Origin: Peribacillus muralis
Lineage (GTDB): Bacteria; Bacillota; Bacilli; Bacillales; DSM-1321
NCBI RefSeq assembly: GCF_001645685.2
Contig: NZ_CP017080.1
Location: forward strand, 3,897,051 to 3,961,050
Direction of reading: 5' to 3'
DNA length: 64,000 nt
The translations under genes were made by a program, and so were the position numbers. This document shows, in pieces, positions 16,641 to 23,641 of the stretch. How positions within the stretch are numbered: the first letter of the stretch is position 1; every line of letters starts with the position of its first letter. The notes below the pieces were generated by a model that saw only the letters and a program-made list of their open reading frames with translations, searched no databases and was not told where the DNA came from.

Positions 16641-17255
16641 TTGCAAAATCAACCGAATATGTCCAATACCCAACAACCACAAGGCATGGTGCCGAACATG
16701 AATCATGGCGGTCATGAATTATTTGATGCGCACGAAGTCCTTTCAGGGTTTATAAATGTATTAGATCAGTACCAACTTTTTGACCAACACATTAAAGATC
16801 AAGAGCTGAAGGCGATCCTTCACCATCAATATACATTCGTTACCGATGTATACAACATTGCCGTAGAAGCTTTCACTACAGGAAAAAAACCATCGCATGT
16901 TTCCCAGCCATACGAAATGCACCAAAATCATGACGTCATATATGGCCTTACGCCTTCTCAGCCTAAAAAACCGAATCAATCTGTCAACGAGATGAATGAA
17001 CAAGGCGTATCCGGTCACATGCTTGGACTAATCAAATCAACGGGGTCACTTCTTGCCATGACTGCTGTCGAAACCACCAATCCTGTCCTTAGGAGGGTCA
17101 TCGCTGACAGTGTGCCCAACTTTGTTGAAATGGCTTATGAAATCTTCCTGTATCAAAACAAGCATCGTTATTATCAAGTGCCGCAATTAGCGCCACAGGA
17201 TATGACACAAATGCTCAAAGGCTTTGCTCCTGCCACGAAGAATATCATCAATTGA
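16641..17255 (+). CDS. Spore coat protein, CotF family
   Basis: 204 residues starting at TTG 16641 behind GGGAGGT (7-nt spacing). The Asn/Gln/Pro/Met-rich N-terminus (NMSNTQQPQGMVPNMNHGGHE) and the C-terminal ferritin-like helices with LIKSTGSLLAMTAVETTNPVLRRVIADSVPNFVEMAYEIFLYQNKHRYY mark it as a CotF-type coat protein. Such proteins are assembled on the endospore in the mother cell, so sigma-K control is expected. This supports a sporulating Bacillaceae host. Ends in a bidirectional terminator shared with the convergent gene. Confidence 0.9.
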   Translation: MQNQPNMSNTQQPQGMVPNMNHGGHELFDAHEVLSGFINVLDQYQLFDQHIKDQELKAILHHQYTFVTDVYNIAVEAFTTGKKPSHVSQPYEMHQNHDVIYGLTPSQPKKPNQSVNEMNEQGVSGHMLGLIKSTGSLLAMTAVETTNPVLRRVIADSVPNFVEMAYEIFLYQNKHRYYQVPQLAPQDMTQMLKGFAPATKNIIN

Positions 17256-17264
17256 TTCAACAAC

Positions 17265-17294
17265 AAAAGCCCAGTTTTTCAAAAACTGGGCTTT
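17265..17294. terminator. Bidirectional terminator
   Basis: Perfect stem AAAGCCCAGTTTTT / AAAAACTGGGCTTT between the convergent coat protein and helix-hairpin-helix genes. Confidence 0.85.
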
Positions 17295-17303
17295 GAACGA
17301 ATA

Positions 17304-17510
17304 TCATGAGCCTTCCCGGAAGGTTAACCCCTTCGCCGCAAGTGCACGCCTAAGCTGCTCCAGCGCTTTCGGACCCATTCCATGCAATTTGAGAATTTCT
17401 GACTCGCTCAGCTTGGTGAACTGTTCCAGCTTCACATACCCAGCACCCGATAATGCTCGCTGTGCAGGCTTTGCCAACTCTGGCGGCAGTTCTGTTCCGT
17501 TAGCAGTCAT
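17304..17510 (-). CDS. Small helix-hairpin-helix (RNAP alpha-CTD-like) protein
   Basis: 68 residues: LPPELAKPAQRALSGAGYVKLEQFTKLSESEILKLHGMGPKALEQLRRALAAKGL. This is the fold and motif spacing of the C-terminal domain of the RNA polymerase alpha subunit, with the helix-hairpin-helix around LHGMGPKA. Stand-alone versions are common in Firmicutes and are thought to bind DNA. The ATG at 17510 has GGAGGA 6 nt upstream. Target unknown. Confidence 0.85.
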   Translation of the reverse strand: MTANGTELPPELAKPAQRALSGAGYVKLEQFTKLSESEILKLHGMGPKALEQLRRALAAKGLTFREGS

Positions 17511-17597
17511 CACTCTTCCTCCTTCTATCGTCCACATTAATGTTTCCTTCAACGATGATTTTAATAGAATGTCTTCGAGATTTCTTTCTGCTGACTC

Positions 17598-18118
17598 TCA
17601 GCTTTTGATTTTTACGAACTCTGTCAATCCGTTCATCACACATTCTAGAACCTTTATTGACCTAGAAGCATGATTAGGCTCGATATCCAATGAATGATTG
17701 GCATTAGGGGCATGATTGCTGCTCATTATCCCTTCAAAAATCAAGTCGGACTTCAATAGTGGTGTAAGCAAAATCATTTTGGAATGGATATATCGCTCGT
17801 CTTTCATCCATCCATTGATGATGGGTATGGTACCAAGTGATTTCCCCAGAAACATAATTTCTTGATAATCTTTTTTTTGACATACTTCCGCAATGACCGG
17901 GTTACAGTCACCAACCATAACTTCAGTGATATCTCCCAATGGCTGACTGACTATATCTGGCTCGTAAGAATAATGAATATGTACGACATCAAACCGATTT
18001 TGGAGCAATAATAAAATAATGGCTTCTCATACGTGTAACCAGCACCCGAAAACATAAAACAAACAGCAGGACTTCCGTTGTCGATATGGGTGTATGGCAC
18101 TTTTTTTACTGATTCCAT
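17598..18118 (-). pseudogene. Alpha/beta hydrolase-like gene broken by a frameshift
   Basis: The first frame from ATG 18118 reads ESVKKVPYTHIDNGSPAVCFMFSGAGYTYEKPLFYY. About 110 bp in, sense continues in another frame as LLLQNRFDVVHIHYSYE through FLGKSLGTIPIINGW to the stop at 17598. SGAGYTYEKPL and the nucleophile elbow GKSLGT mark an alpha/beta hydrolase-fold protein of about 170-200 residues. The shift lies in the AT-rich run TTATTTTATTATTG near 18010. The C-terminal part retains good sense, so decay is recent or the shift is a sequencing error. Confidence 0.7.
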
Positions 18119-18304
18119 TCATTTTTCCATGATTCACCTTCATATAGTCCCCAATCTTCCAGCAGTCACCTTATATATTCACCGGCTTCCCGCTTCATAC
18201 CTGCTACGGTGTCATGATTTAATGGTTCCGTTTCTCTATGATAATAAGTATAATTTAGATATTGTCCCATTTTCTGTAAATAAAACCTTGAAGGAGAGTG
18301 TGTA

Positions 18305-19093
18305 ATGAAAATCAAATCGTTTTGTTTCATTCTGGTCTTACTGGTCTCAGGTTCTGTGAGCACGATTCATGCAAGTGCAAGCGGTCATAAGGTGAAGGAA
18401 CTACAGATTGGGGAATCTTTCGGCGGTGTGGATGGCACGATGATCATCCAAAACCTAAAAACGGATAAAGAATATATCTATAACAAAAAGAGAAGTACCA
18501 CTCGCTATACTCCGGAGTCGACGTTTAAAGTGGCGAATGCATTGATCGGGCTGCAGACAAAGGCCGTGAGTGATGAATATGAAGTGAAGCGTTGGGACGG
18601 GGTAACCCGGGAATTCGAAGATTGGAATAGGGACCATTCGCTTGCTTCAGGGATGAGGTATTCGGTGATTTGGTTTTATCAAGAACTGGCCCGCGACATC
18701 GGTGCACAAAACATGCAGGAATACGTGAACATGATCAATTACGGGAACCGTGATATATCTGGCGGCATCGATCATTTCTGGCTGGATAGCAGCCTGCACA
18801 TATCCGCCAAGGAACAGGTCCATTTTATTGAAAAGCTGGTGGATGAAAAACTGCCCATCGATAAACAGCATATGAGAACGGTAAAGAGAATCATGATCAA
18901 TGAAGAAGCCGACGATTATGTCCTTCATGGAAAAACGGGTACACGCCTCTCCGATATGGGCTTGGGCTGGTATGTCGGCTATATCGAAACGGATAAAGGA
19001 AAATGGGCTTTCGCCACAAACCTGGACGGAAGCGGAAGTACAGCCAAAGCGATTACACTGGAAGCCCTGAAAGAGCTGGAAATCATAAAGTAA
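18305..19093 (+). CDS. Class D beta-lactamase
   Basis: 262 residues with a signal peptide (about 1-25, ending IHASA). All class D serine beta-lactamase motifs are present: nucleophile STFK at 72-75, SVI at 120-122, YGN at 146-148 and KTGT at 210-213. It should hydrolyse beta-lactams outside the membrane through a carboxylated lysine. It resembles the intrinsic Gram-positive enzymes described in Bacillus rather than mobile OXA types; no mobile element is nearby. SD AAGGAGAG precedes the ATG. No BlaR/BlaI-type regulator is adjacent, so constitutive or distant control is likely. Confidence 0.92.
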   Translation: MKIKSFCFILVLLVSGSVSTIHASASGHKVKELQIGESFGGVDGTMIIQNLKTDKEYIYNKKRSTTRYTPESTFKVANALIGLQTKAVSDEYEVKRWDGVTREFEDWNRDHSLASGMRYSVIWFYQELARDIGAQNMQEYVNMINYGNRDISGGIDHFWLDSSLHISAKEQVHFIEKLVDEKLPIDKQHMRTVKRIMINEEADDYVLHGKTGTRLSDMGLGWYVGYIETDKGKWAFATNLDGSGSTAKAITLEALKELEIIK

Positions 19094-19235
19094 TTAGTCC
19101 TCGCGCATGCTCTTCCTTCGGGCATGCGTTTTTCGTCTGATTATCAAATTCCAATTTCTTTCAAAATCAGGTTTGATTCATCTCCAAAGAAGGTACTTAG
19201 TACCTATAAATATAAAATGGAGTGAGGATAAAGGA

Positions 19236-19514
19236 ATGATGAATAAACAGGAAATAATCGACCACATATTAAAAGGAGATCGGCTTTACTTCTCAAAGCT
19301 TTACACCAAATATGAAGACATGTTGAAAAATACGGCCGTTAAACTGACCGGTTCTGAAATCAATGCCGAGAATCTGCTATTCATTACCTTCAAGAAATTG
19401 TGGGAATCGCCCCATACATTTGGAGCTTCCAATGATCAAATGATTTCCACCTATCTCATGAAACAGGTCGTATACAATCATTTGTATGCTCAACGCACAG
19501 TGAAATTGAAATAG
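19236..19514 (+). CDS. Small sigma-70 region 2-like protein
   Basis: 92 residues starting MMNKQEIIDHILKGDRLYFSKLYTKYEDML and AENLLFITFKKLWESPHTF. The spacing resembles region 2 of ECF sigma factors (lFeklY.ky, AEDl.qetFlklW), but the protein lacks region 4, and conserved residues for core binding are only partly kept. It could be an anti-sigma or phage-type relative, or a reduced sigma factor. GAGGATAAAGGA lies just before the start. Monocistronic between the beta-lactamase and a convergent membrane protein gene. Confidence 0.65.
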   Translation: MMNKQEIIDHILKGDRLYFSKLYTKYEDMLKNTAVKLTGSEINAENLLFITFKKLWESPHTFGASNDQMISTYLMKQVVYNHLYAQRTVKLK

Positions 19515-19534
19515 TCCACTCGCGAGTATCTGCG

Positions 19535-19723
19535 CTATTCGGACTTTTTTTTCCCTTTTACGAACTTTATCAAGAAATGGATGCCGCCGAATACCAAAAA
19601 GATATAACCAAATCCAATTGCCAATTCAGGGTTTTTGCTTTGCTTTAAAACATCGGCATGACCAAGCACTAAAAATGCAGCCCCTGCCACGAAATAAAGA
19701 ATGGCCGTCATGTATTTTTTCAT
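19535..19723 (-). CDS. Small two-helix membrane protein
   Basis: 62 residues: MKKYMTAILYFVAGAAFLVLGHADVLKQ, a short loop, then LAIGFGYIFLVFGGIHFLIKFVKGKKKSE. Two transmembrane helices with a lysine-rich C-terminus. SD AAGGAGG is 7 nt from the ATG, so it is very likely translated. No functional family recognised. Confidence 0.8.
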   Translation of the reverse strand: MKKYMTAILYFVAGAAFLVLGHADVLKQSKNPELAIGFGYIFLVFGGIHFLIKFVKGKKKSE

Positions 19724-19785
19724 TTTGAAGCCTCCTTGCCCGCATCTTAGAAGATCCTCGAACTTTTTTGATACTTCGTTTCCCT

Positions 19786-20265
19786 CTATCCTTTGTTTTC
19801 GTTCAATTCCTTAGTTAATGCCGCTACCGCAAGCAGCACTTCCTTCACATTTTCCTCACCGCTCAATTGCTTCCTCGCATGCAGGAGAATGGGCCTTACG
19901 GATTCGACGGAACGGCCGAAGTCGTACATCCAGTCATATCGCGGAACCATCCAAGTGTGGAAATGATGCGTTGTATCCTCATTATAAAAATAATAAACAG
20001 ACTCTATGCCCAATGCAATTCGTTGAGCCTTCCTGATCCTCTTCAATAACCTGATATAATCGCTACTTTCTTCTTCAGTCAGTTCATCAAAACACTTGAT
20101 ATGGCGTTTTGCTGCTAAAATGATCAATCCTTTAATCGGGTAGGCGACATCCTGATGGGCATGAAAATACTCCGTTTCGATTACGGTCCCGCCCTCAGGC
20201 TCGATTAAGCCGCTTGTGACGGCACAGCTTAAGCAGTCCACTTCGATATTTTTCCCATTCGACAA
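19786..20265 (-). CDS. HIT-superfamily (histidine triad-like) protein
   Basis: 159 residues if started at TTG 20265, which has GGGGG 6 nt upstream; an upstream serine-rich extension to 20409 lacks family similarity. It has DCLSCAVTSGLIEPEGGTVIETEYFHAHQDVAYPIKGLIILAAKRHIKCFDEL and the active-site-like TTHHFHTWMVPRYDW, similar to HIT nucleotide hydrolases and transferases, though the triad is HHFHTW rather than HxHxH. Two cysteines (DCLSC) could bind metal. Probably hydrolyses nucleotide conjugates; exact activity unknown. Confidence 0.75.
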   Translation of the reverse strand: MSNGKNIEVDCLSCAVTSGLIEPEGGTVIETEYFHAHQDVAYPIKGLIILAAKRHIKCFDELTEEESSDYIRLLKRIRKAQRIALGIESVYYFYNEDTTHHFHTWMVPRYDWMYDFGRSVESVRPILLHARKQLSGEENVKEVLLAVAALTKELNENKG

Positions 20266-20493
20266 TAAAACCCCCACGAAATCGCTCCCTTTACACCGCA
20301 CTTCAAGAAATTTCCGCTGATTATGTTTCGCTGACTCAGCGATATATCCTGAGGAGGATGATGAACGATCCTTACATCCTCTATCTCCACGATATAGGTT
20401 TCCCAACAATTATTCCACCGTTTTTTTCTATAAGAGGGATATTATCTCATCAAGAAAAAAACCTCTACAGAGTAGGGCCCCTTCATTTTCACA

Positions 20494-20829
20494 TTATGGA
20501 TTGGTTCTGTCGTTTCGCAATTGGATGATCGTTAATACGACCGAACCTGCCAAAGCCGCTAAAAGAATTGGCATGTCACCGCCAAGGATTAAGCAAATGA
20601 ATTGGATGATCACAAAAGAAAGTCCCATCCAGAAGAAACGCCATTTTTGCCATATCATGGCGATGAGCAATTGAATGATACCGGCATTTAACACGATATA
20701 AATGATCATGGTGACAAAGGTACTTCCTTCTGGTGCAGCGAAAGTCGACCACAATGACCATAGTCCCGCAAAATAAGTAATTCCGATGAGGGCGAAAGTC
20801 CAAACTATCCAATAGATACGTTTATTCAT
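20494..20829 (-). CDS. Four-helix membrane protein of unknown function
   Basis: 111 residues with about four hydrophobic segments (YWIVWTFALIGITYFAGLW, TFVTMIIYIVLNAGIIQLLIAMIW, FFWMGLSFVIIQFICLILGG, PILLAALAGSVVLTIIQL) and a short polar tail. Ribosome site weak (GAAAG). Family not recognised. The next gene upstream is divergent, 162 bp away. Confidence 0.7.
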   Translation of the reverse strand: MNKRIYWIVWTFALIGITYFAGLWSLWSTFAAPEGSTFVTMIIYIVLNAGIIQLLIAMIWQKWRFFWMGLSFVIIQFICLILGGDMPILLAALAGSVVLTIIQLRNDRTNP

Positions 20830-20991
20830 GTTGATTTTCTTTCTTTATGATTACTGTTCCACAGAATTATGACCATGAAACTTCCCTTCCTGCAAAGATT
20901 GTTGTTAATCTAAGAGTTGGATAGTTTTCATTTTCCCAGTCCGGGAATACGTTACAATAAAGGCGATTCTGAAAAAGAAAAGGAGCAAACG

Positions 20992-21834
20992 ATGGAGAAG
21001 AAACTAGCGATCGTAACGGGAGCCAATTCAGGAATGGGCTTGGCAACTGTGATAGCCCTTGCCAAGAAAGGTCTGCACGTCATCATGCTATGCCGTAATG
21101 AAGAGAAGGGGAAAAGAGCGCTTGAATTGGCCAAGGAAGAAAGTCAGTCCAGCAGCATCGAATTAATGATAGGTGATTTGGCATCCATCGAAAGCATTCA
21201 CCACTTTGCAGAGACGTTTAAGGCCAATCATGATTCACTAGATGTATTGATCAATAATGCAGGTGTCGTCACCTTAAAACGTCAGGAAACGAAAGACGGG
21301 TTCGAATCGATGTTGGGCGTTAATCACCTCGGTCATTTTTTACTGACCAATTTGCTGATCGATGAGTTAAAGCGGTCGGATGCCGGGCGGGTTGTCATCG
21401 TTTCTTCAGGCGCGCATAAATGGGGGAAATTCAATTTTGACGATCCCTATTTTCACAAAGGCTTCAATGTCGTTAAAGGATATGGCCGTTCCAAGCTAGC
21501 CAATGTTTGGTTCATGAAAGGGCTGGCCAAAAGACTGGAAGGTACATCCGTCAGCGTAAACGCCTTGCATCCCGGGGCCGTTGCAACGAATATAGGCGTC
21601 GATCGGGACACCGGATTCGGCAAGCGATTCATCAAGCTGTTAGTCCCTTTTTTCAGAACCCCAGAAAGAGGAGCACGAACAGCTGTTTTTCTCGCAACCA
21701 GCGAACACGTCAAAACCGTTTCCGGATCTTATTTTTACGATGAAAAAGATGCTCCCCTTTCAAAGCTTGCCCAAAATGACGAGCTTGTCGAGCGATTCTG
21801 GCATTGGAGTGAGCAGCAGGTCGGCTTGGATTGA
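20992..21834 (+). CDS. Short-chain dehydrogenase/reductase
   Basis: 280 residues. Cofactor motif TGANSGMG near the N-terminus, NNAG (INNAGVV), catalytic Ser in VSSGAHKWG and YxxxK in YGRSKLAN, all as in classical SDR enzymes of the retinol dehydrogenase/WW-oxidoreductase type. CRNEEKGKRAL after the second strand favours NADP. The start at 20992 is fixed by AAAGGAGCAAACG; the frame opens upstream without a ribosome site. Substrate unknown. A hairpin ACCACCCTGATTCAAGGGTGGT follows the stop. Confidence 0.88.
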   Translation: MEKKLAIVTGANSGMGLATVIALAKKGLHVIMLCRNEEKGKRALELAKEESQSSSIELMIGDLASIESIHHFAETFKANHDSLDVLINNAGVVTLKRQETKDGFESMLGVNHLGHFLLTNLLIDELKRSDAGRVVIVSSGAHKWGKFNFDDPYFHKGFNVVKGYGRSKLANVWFMKGLAKRLEGTSVSVNALHPGAVATNIGVDRDTGFGKRFIKLLVPFFRTPERGARTAVFLATSEHVKTVSGSYFYDEKDAPLSKLAQNDELVERFWHWSEQQVGLD

Positions 21835-21845
21835 GGTAAATGCCG

Positions 21846-21869
21846 ATAACCACCCTGATTCAAGGGTGG
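21846..21869 (+). terminator. Hairpin after the SDR gene
   Basis: Stem ACCACCCT / AGGGTGGT with a short loop, then TTTGCC; weak rho-independent terminator. Confidence 0.55.
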
Positions 21870-21892
21870 TTTGCCTCGCATACTCATCAAGA

Positions 21893-22116
21893 TTATCTCC
21901 GTTTCATTATCTCACGAAAATCCAAAATCCTTTGCAATCCGAAGGCAGCAATCAATCCACCCAAAAAATCAGGTTGGATGAAAACAATTCTTTTTCAAAG
22001 TACAGAAAATACATATGATCAATGAATAATAACAGCATATACGTGTAAAAACCAAGTATCGCCCCTTTTTTCCAATGGGCGGACTCCGTTGCAGACATAT
22101 CTTTGAAAAGCTTCAT
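21893..22116 (-). pseudogene. Small membrane protein gene with a frameshift in a T-run
   Basis: From ATG 22116 (SD GGAGGATGATGAC) the frame reads MKLFKDMSATESAHWKKGAILGFYTYMLLLFIDHMYFLYFEKELFS and stops at 21952 after IFWVD (54 residues). Shifting one base at TTTTTTGGG, sense continues as GLIAAFGLQRILDFREIMKRR to 21893, giving a plausible 74-residue two-helix protein. Either a real frameshift mutation or an error in the homopolymer; the short form could still be made. Confidence 0.55.
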
Positions 22117-22370
22117 GTCATCATCCTCCATTAGTAAATGATGATTGCTAGATGAAATGATCGATATTATAAAGAAAAACTATTGTCAACGATAAATGAG
22201 CTAGCGTTATCAGGTATACTTTCTCCATAACTAATTGAAAACCGAAAATGTGAATCCTCTATCACAAAAGATAAAGTGCTCCCCCTTCCCAACCGATCGA
22301 TATTCTCCCAGGCGTTTCCGATATATGAACCACTCTTTCCCGGCATCGGAAATAGTTCATACGCTCCACT

Positions 22371-22598
22371 TCACCCGAAAAACCCCAAGACTGAGACGAA
22401 GAAAAGAAATACCGAGATAACAAGTGACCTATGCCACGATCCTTTCCGTTCCATTCGAAGGTCGGCGAGTCCCATCACCAGCACCATGGCTCCCAAGCAC
22501 AACATTGAATACGGTATCAGCTTAGTATCTCCAGTAATAAGCTGATAAACGGATAAAGCGACGACGATCATCGCTAGGATATATTTCAATACATACAT
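22371..22598 (-). CDS. DUF3953-like small membrane protein
   Basis: 75 residues: MYVLKYILAMIVVALSVYQLITGDTKLIPYSMLCLGAMVLVMGLADLRMERKGSWHRSLVISVFLFFVSVLGFFG. Three hydrophobic segments with the YSMLCLGAMVLVMGL core typical of the YczI/DUF3953 family, function unknown. The ATG at 22598 is preceded by GGAGGAAGAATC. The 250 bp upstream of 22371 hold nothing else that I can support. Confidence 0.75.
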   Translation of the reverse strand: MYVLKYILAMIVVALSVYQLITGDTKLIPYSMLCLGAMVLVMGLADLRMERKGSWHRSLVISVFLFFVSVLGFFG

Positions 22599-22699
22599 GA
22601 TTCTTCCTCCTACACTATCGATATCGTTAATTGTGATAACCAACCATTTATACCATAAAATTATAATTATACCATTTTACGATAATTAAAAAATGTACT

Positions 22700-22736
22700 A
22701 AAAAGAGATACGCCCAAAATGGCCGTATCTCCTTTT
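22700..22736 (-). terminator. Terminator after Nudix gene
   Basis: Stem GGAGATACGGCC / GGGCGTATCTC with a following T-run on the minus strand. Confidence 0.85.
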
Positions 22737-22743
22737 AGGAAGA

Positions 22744-23193
22744 TCACGCAAGAAAGGTTTGCCCATTTTTGTAAATGAACGAGTACCTGCCTTCTTCTTT
22801 CAGCAATACCGGCAAATACGCACCGACCATTTCCGCAATCCCCAGATTTTCGGGTGCTAGGATCCAATCTATCGTTTTCCAGTCAAGAATGCCTTCTCGG
22901 GTTTTCATCGGCGTTTCATATATTAAATCATCTTCCGCTTCATACAAATAAACATATATTCCATCCTGTTCAGCCCCTGCGGTCTCCCACGTTACCGTTC
23001 CGCTAGAATAAGAGCGCCCGACGCGAATGCCCGTCTCCTCGAACACTTCACGCATCGCACCCTCATCAGGCGTTTCCCCAATCTCTATCTTGCCGCCCAC
23101 CCCATTCCAAACCCCCATGATGGGAGCCTTCTCCCGATTAAGCAGCAAGATTTCATTCTTTCTCTTCACAAAACAAACCGTATACTTAAACAT
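22744..23193 (-). CDS. Nudix hydrolase (MutT/8-oxo-dGTPase type)
   Basis: 149 residues with a complete Nudix box GGKIEIGETPDEGAMREVFEETGI, which binds Mg and cleaves nucleoside diphosphate-X bonds. FKYTVCFVKRKNEILLLNREKAPIMGVWNGVGG is like 8-oxo-dGTP or dihydroneopterin-triphosphate hydrolases of Bacillus. The start at 23193 is set by AAGGGGA 6 nt upstream. A nucleotide-pool cleansing role is likely but the substrate is not fixed by sequence. Confidence 0.88.
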   Translation of the reverse strand: MFKYTVCFVKRKNEILLLNREKAPIMGVWNGVGGKIEIGETPDEGAMREVFEETGIRVGRSYSSGTVTWETAGAEQDGIYVYLYEAEDDLIYETPMKTREGILDWKTIDWILAPENLGIAEMVGAYLPVLLKEEGRYSFIYKNGQTFLA

Positions 23194-23420
23194 GAACATT
23201 CCCCTTATCATTTCTTAATAATGTCAGTGCCACATGGCCATGAAGAACGATTTCGTATGGAATTGAACGTCGCAACTCCTATAAAACTGGTTTTACAATA
23301 TTGTACCTTGTTGTGTCCAGTTTTAGGATACTTCGATCGAAACTTCAACTCGCGGAAGCCTGAATATAGGGTTTACTGGTTTACTCGTGAATTTGGCGGA
23401 ATTACTCGCTAGCTTGGGTA

Positions 23421-23567
23421 GTTTATTCGCCATTTTGGCCGGTTTTCTCGCCAATTCGGGCGCTTTACTCGCCAATTCGAGCACTTTACTCGCCAATTCG
23501 GCCGCTTTACTCGCCAATTCGAGTACTTTACTCGCCAATTCGAGCACTTTACTCGCGAGTTTACGCT
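23421..23567. repeat. 21-bp tandem repeat CTTTACTCGCCAATTCGAG
   Basis: Seven consecutive imperfect 21-bp units, the middle four almost identical (CTTTACTCGCCAATTCGRGC). More diverged half-units extend left to about 23365. The period is a multiple of three, so both strands stay open and give heptad-like peptides (ELASKVL), but there is no start with a ribosome site. Regarded as an intergenic minisatellite. The gap 23194-23641 contains no other gene. Confidence 0.8.
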
Positions 23568-23599
23568 TGGCTCTTTCATTTCGCCTTTATCTATAAAAC

Positions 23600-23631
23600 A
23601 AGCAGCGAGTTCCAAAAGGAACTTGCTGCTT
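23600..23631 (-). terminator. Terminator after the P450-reductase gene
   Basis: Stem AAGCAGCAAGTTCC / GGAACTCGCTGCTT with a 4-nt loop followed by GTTTTAT on the minus strand. Confidence 0.85.
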
Positions 23632-23641
23632 TCTGGTTGAT

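Noticed and set aside
23323..23615. Leu/Ala/Lys heptad peptides on both strands
   Set aside because: Produced by the 21-bp repeat; no start with a ribosome site.
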